From assembly GCA_946885905.1 (NCBI GenBank), contig CAMPHL010000087.1, positions 1-8,293 of the forward strand: a stretch of DNA of 8,293 nucleotides. The letters are read 5' to 3'. The position numbers were made by a program, and so were the translations under genes. Shown piece after piece: positions 5,921 to 8,293 of the stretch. The DNA is from an uncultured Pseudomonadota bacterium (GTDB lineage: Bacteria; Pseudomonadota; Gammaproteobacteria; Burkholderiales; Usitatibacteraceae). Position 1 is the first letter of the stretch, and each line of letters opens with the position of its first letter. Under the pieces are notes generated by a model. It saw nothing but the letters and a program-made list of their open reading frames with translations. It was not told where the DNA came from and did not search any database.

Positions 5921-7437
5921 CTTCGATGAACCCTCCCGAGTCCAAGGTCAGCCGCCGCCTCACCGAGGCCGTAGCGCCCGAGGTGCGCGACCTGATCTAC
6001 CAGCCGCGGCTGGGCGCCGACTTCGACGACAGCTTCGGCTACCTGCACGAGATCAACGAGGCGCACCTCCTCATGCTCGCGGACCAGGGCCTGCTCGGTA
6101 AGGACGCCGTGCGCACGCTCGCCGCGGCCCTCGGGCGCATCGTGGCCGAAGGCCCCCGGGCGATGGCGCTCGATCCCCGGCGCGAGGACGCCTACTTCAA
6201 CTACGAGGCCCACCTGATCGAGATCACCGGCGCCGATGTGGGCGGCCGGATCCACCTCGGTCGAAGCCGCAACGACATCCTCGCGACCATGGACCGCTTG
6301 CGCGCCCGCGACCTGGTGCTCGAGCTGGTCGAGCGGGTGGCCGCCGCGCGCGCAACCGCGCTCGACGGCGCACTGAAGCACTGCGAGGTGGTGATGCCGG
6401 GCTACACGCACCTGCAACCGGCGCAGCCCATCACCTACGGCTTCTACCTGTGCGGCGTGGCGCAGGCGCTGGCGCGCGACGGCGATCGCCTGGCCCAGGC
6501 ATACGACGGCATCAACCGCAGCGCGCTCGGTGCGGGGGCGCTTGCGGGCACGTCGTTCGCGATCGACCGGGAAGCCACGGCACGCCTGCTGGGCTTCGCC
6601 GCGCCCGTCGGCAACACGCTCGATGCCGTCGCTTCCCGTGATTTCGCGCTGGAGCTGCTCTCCGCCCTGTCGGTGCTGGCCGTCACGTGGAGCCGCGTGG
6701 CCCAGGACTTCTACGTCTGGTGCACGCACGAATTCCAGATGGTCGATTTCCCCGACAGCGTCGCCAGCACCTCGAGCATCATGCCGCAGAAGAAGAACCC
6801 GGTCGTGCTGGAGCACCTGAAGGGCCGCGCCGCCGCCGTGATCGGCCAGATGATGACGGCCATGATGAATGCGCGTGCCGTCAACTTCAGCCATACCGGC
6901 GACGGCAGCCGGGAAACGGTGCGCGCGCTTTGGACGGCCGGAAGGGAGGGCCTCGATTGCCTGCGCCTGCTGGAGCTCGCGATGCGCACCGCGACGCCCA
7001 ACGCCGCTCTCATGCTGCGCCGAGCCACCGCGGACTTCGCCTCCGCAACCGAGCTCGCCGACGCGCTGGTGAAGCATGCCGACCTTTCGTTTCGCGACGC
7101 CCATCACGTGGTCGGCGCGGTGGTGCGGGATGCGATGGACCGCGGGCTGCCGGCGAATGAAATGAGCGGTGCGATGCTGCAGGCAGCGGCCGTCGCGCAG
7201 ATCGGGCGCAGCGTCACCCTGCCCGACGACGTGGTTCGCGACTGCCTGGACCCGGTCCGCAGCCTGCGCGCGCGCACCCTCACCGGCGGGCCCGCGCCGG
7301 ACGCCGTGCGCAAGTCGATCGCGGCGCTGCGGGCGGACCTCGACCGGTCGCGAGCGGTGAATGCCGAACGCAAGGCGGCCATCGCGGCGGTGCGCGCGGA
7401 CCTGCGACGCAAGGTGGCGCAACGTGCAGGCGGCTAG
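5917..7437 (+). CDS. Argininosuccinate lyase-like enzyme (fumarase/aspartase superfamily)
   Basis: 506-residue cytoplasmic lyase (503 if the ATG at 5926 is used). The superfamily removes an amine or alcohol from succinyl compounds to give fumarate. Clear blocks, numbered from 5917, are GRSRND (115-120), MPGYTHLQPAQP (160-171) with the catalytic-region His165, GAGALAGTSFAIDRE (205-219) and the signature SSIMPQKKNP (286-295) with the catalytic-loop Ser. The C-terminal GGPAPDAVRKSI is also lyase-like. Several positions that contact substrate in true argininosuccinate lyase differ: Y-to-F324, Q-to-D329 and K-to-R332 (region FSHTGDGSRE). The protein is also longer than the usual ~460. It lies between permease and ATPase genes, overlapping both, so it probably cleaves the imported compound. 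EDDS lyase, a relative acting on an N-substituted bis-aspartate, shows such substrates are possible. The reaction here is unproven, and a biosynthetic argH role is less likely. Confidence 0.88.
   Translation: MTSMNPPESKVSRRLTEAVAPEVRDLIYQPRLGADFDDSFGYLHEINEAHLLMLADQGLLGKDAVRTLAAALGRIVAEGPRAMALDPRREDAYFNYEAHLIEITGADVGGRIHLGRSRNDILATMDRLRARDLVLELVERVAAARATALDGALKHCEVVMPGYTHLQPAQPITYGFYLCGVAQALARDGDRLAQAYDGINRSALGAGALAGTSFAIDREATARLLGFAAPVGNTLDAVASRDFALELLSALSVLAVTWSRVAQDFYVWCTHEFQMVDFPDSVASTSSIMPQKKNPVVLEHLKGRAAAVIGQMMTAMMNARAVNFSHTGDGSRETVRALWTAGREGLDCLRLLELAMRTATPNAALMLRRATADFASATELADALVKHADLSFRDAHHVVGAVVRDAMDRGLPANEMSGAMLQAAAVAQIGRSVTLPDDVVRDCLDPVRSLRARTLTGGPAPDAVRKSIAALRADLDRSRAVNAERKAAIAAVRADLRRKVAQRAGG
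7411..7417 (+). promoter_or_regulatory. Ribosome binding site deciding the GTG start of the ATPase gene
   Basis: AAGGTGG lies inside the end of the lyase gene, 6 nt before GTG 7424. The spacing is good and no other in-frame start near the first conserved ATPase residues has one, so it fixes the start. Confidence 0.6.
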
Positions 7438-8182
7438 CGCAGCCGCAATCCTGCCCGCGGTCGAAGCCGCGGCGCTGAACAAGTGGTTCGGCCACCACCA
7501 TGTGCTGAAGGACATCGACCTGCGCGTCGAGGAAGGCGAGCGGCTGGTGATCTGCGGGCCTTCCGGCTCGGGCAAGTCCACGCTCATCCGTTGCATCAAC
7601 GGCATCGAAGGCTTCGAGAAGGGCCGTCTTTGCGTCCATGGCGTCGCGCTCGACGGGAATCCCGCCGTGACCAGCCGCGTGCGCCGCCAGGTCGGCATGG
7701 TGTTCCAGACCTTCAACCTGTTTCCGCACCTGACGGCGCTGCAGAATTGCACACTCGCCCCGGTCGTCGAGCAGGGCATGGACCGCGCCGCGGCGCAGTC
7801 GATGGCGCTCGAATGCCTGCGCGAGGTGCACCTCGCCGCGCACACGCACAAGTATCCCGCGCAGCTTTCCGGCGGACAGCAGCAGCGGGTGGCGATCGCC
7901 CGCGCACTGTCCCTCAAGCCCCGCCTCATGCTGTTCGACGAGCCGACTTCGGCGCTCGACCCGGAAATGGTCCACGAGGTGCTCGAGACGATGGCCTCGC
8001 TCGCCGACGCCGGCATGACAATGATCTGCGTCACCCACGAGATGGGCTTCGCGCGAAAAGTGGCGGACCGCATCGCGTTCATGGACGAGGGGCGCATCCT
8101 CGAGGTCCAGGCCACCCCCGATTTCTTCTCCGCGCGAGCCCACGAGCGCACGCGGCAATTCCTCTCGCGCCTGCTGCATTGA
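7424..8182 (+). CDS. Amino-acid ABC transporter ATP-binding protein (GlnQ/HisP type)
   Basis: 252-residue cytoplasmic ATPase powering the importer encoded upstream. All nucleotide-binding motifs are intact: Walker A GPSGSGKS (45-52), Q-loop Q95 in MVFQTFNLFPHLT, signature LSGGQQQRVAIARAL (148-162), Walker B LMLFDE (168-173), D-loop SALD (176-179) and switch His205 (VTHEMGFA). FNLFPH and the THEMGFAR-VADR stretch are typical of the polar amino acid subfamily. The GTG start at 7424 overlaps the lyase stop by 14 nt and gives a normal length. Upstream in-frame starts would put about 20 Arg-rich residues in front without homology. The first ten residues (MQAASAAAIL) form a short extra tail before the usual beginning. 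It is the last secure gene of the operon. Confidence 0.95.
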   Translation: MQAASAAAILPAVEAAALNKWFGHHHVLKDIDLRVEEGERLVICGPSGSGKSTLIRCINGIEGFEKGRLCVHGVALDGNPAVTSRVRRQVGMVFQTFNLFPHLTALQNCTLAPVVEQGMDRAAAQSMALECLREVHLAAHTHKYPAQLSGGQQQRVAIARALSLKPRLMLFDEPTSALDPEMVHEVLETMASLADAGMTMICVTHEMGFARKVADRIAFMDEGRILEVQATPDFFSARAHERTRQFLSRLLH

Positions 8183-8185
8183 CGA

Positions 8186-8217
8186 GAAAACCTCAGCCGT
8201 CGATCGAGGGGATTTTC
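8186..8217. terminator. Possible imperfect hairpin after the transport operon
   Basis: GAAAA-CCTC (8186-8194) can pair with GAGG (8206-8209) and TTTTC (8213-8217), leaving an 11-nt loop and a 3-nt bulge (GGA). It begins 4 nt after the ATPase stop and has a TTTT in its 3' arm, and an AAAA in its 5' arm for the other direction. The bulge and lack of a G+C-rich stem make it weak. It could be a bidirectional terminator if the following gene is convergent. Confidence 0.3.
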
Positions 8218-8293
8218 AGCACGGCGGCCGCGGAGTCTTGCGCAGCGGGCGCTACGTGGAGATAACGTCTGAGCGAGCAAGAAACCTCCACCC
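8193..8293 (-). CDS. Possible 3' end of a convergent minus-strand gene (partial)
   Basis: On the minus strand one frame is open from the window edge to a TGA at 8193-8195. Its C-terminus reads AAQDSAAAVLKIPSIDG, a plausible soluble-protein tail, and it stops within the candidate terminator hairpin. At 33 codons, an open frame in such G+C-rich DNA is weak evidence, and it competes with a possible plus-strand start in the same bases. Confidence 0.2.
   Translation of the reverse strand, partial: VEVSCSLRRYLHVAPAAQDSAAAVLKIPSIDG
8256..8293 (+). other. Possible start of a downstream plus-strand gene
   Basis: GGAG at 8258-8261 is followed 7 nt later by CTG AGC GAG CAA GAA ACC TCC (8269 onward). 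From an initiator CTG this would read (M)SEQETS, a typical bacterial N-terminus, but CTG starts are rare. An alternative GTG at 8256 gives MEITSERARNLH with a poor ribosome binding site. The window ends before either can be judged. Confidence 0.2.

Noticed and set aside
5917..7437. Plain annotation as biosynthetic argH
   Set aside because: The gene is embedded in a transporter operon, is longer than usual and has changed substrate-contact residues. The family is right but the specific function is not supported.
5872..8280. Minus-strand open frame of about 800 codons opposite the lyase and ATPase genes
   Set aside because: It is an antisense shadow of two genes with full sets of family motifs; its product is low-complexity Arg/Ala-rich and spans the gene boundary.

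Overview
The window is high-GC DNA, roughly two thirds G+C by eye, with strong G/C bias in third codon positions. All well-supported genes lie on the plus strand. The gene content suggests a chemolithotrophic sulfur-oxidising proteobacterium, most likely beta- or gammaproteobacterial. This rests on a dissimilatory APS reductase (aprBA), a family-3 amino-acid ABC importer of a kind common in Burkholderiales-like genomes, and a palindromic repeat type scattered through many proteobacteria. The lineage is inference, because there is no phylogenetic marker here.

Region 1 (1-3257) is a tightly packed sulfur-metabolism operon. It starts with aprB, whose first codons are cut off by the window edge, followed by aprA, overlapping by one base. 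Then come a 125-residue protein I do not recognise and a SlyD-like FKBP prolyl isomerase. The last two junctions are identical (CTAGCCATG, 2-nt spacers), so the four genes are probably cotranscribed and translationally coupled. AprBA interconverts sulfite plus AMP and APS, and in sulfur oxidisers it runs toward APS. The isomerase and the unknown protein may help assemble or maintain it, but this is only inferred from position.

Region 2 (3243-3699) separates the two operons. A tandem 18-bp repeat with a strong hairpin supplies the last codons and stop of the SlyD-like gene. A well-expressed-looking 53-codon gene of unknown function follows, with a good ribosome binding site. After it lies about 235 bp with only a doubtful 30-codon ORF and a short inverted repeat.

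Region 3 (3700-8182) is a second operon: periplasmic binding protein, permease, permease, a fumarase/aspartase-superfamily lyase resembling argininosuccinate lyase, and the transport ATPase. The lyase sits between the second permease and the ATPase and overlaps both. Several residues that bind substrate in true argininosuccinate lyase are changed. The best reading is a catabolic import-and-cleave module: an amino-acid-like compound, perhaps an N-substituted aspartate, is imported and split in the cytoplasm to fumarate and an amine. The substrate cannot be read from the sequence.

The last 111 bases hold a weak hairpin and either the start of another plus-strand gene or the 3' end of a convergent minus-strand gene. 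I see no tRNA, rRNA, CRISPR array, insertion sequence or phage gene. The most notable points are the lyase-transporter module, the two unknown small proteins near aprBA, and the repeat that has become part of a coding region.
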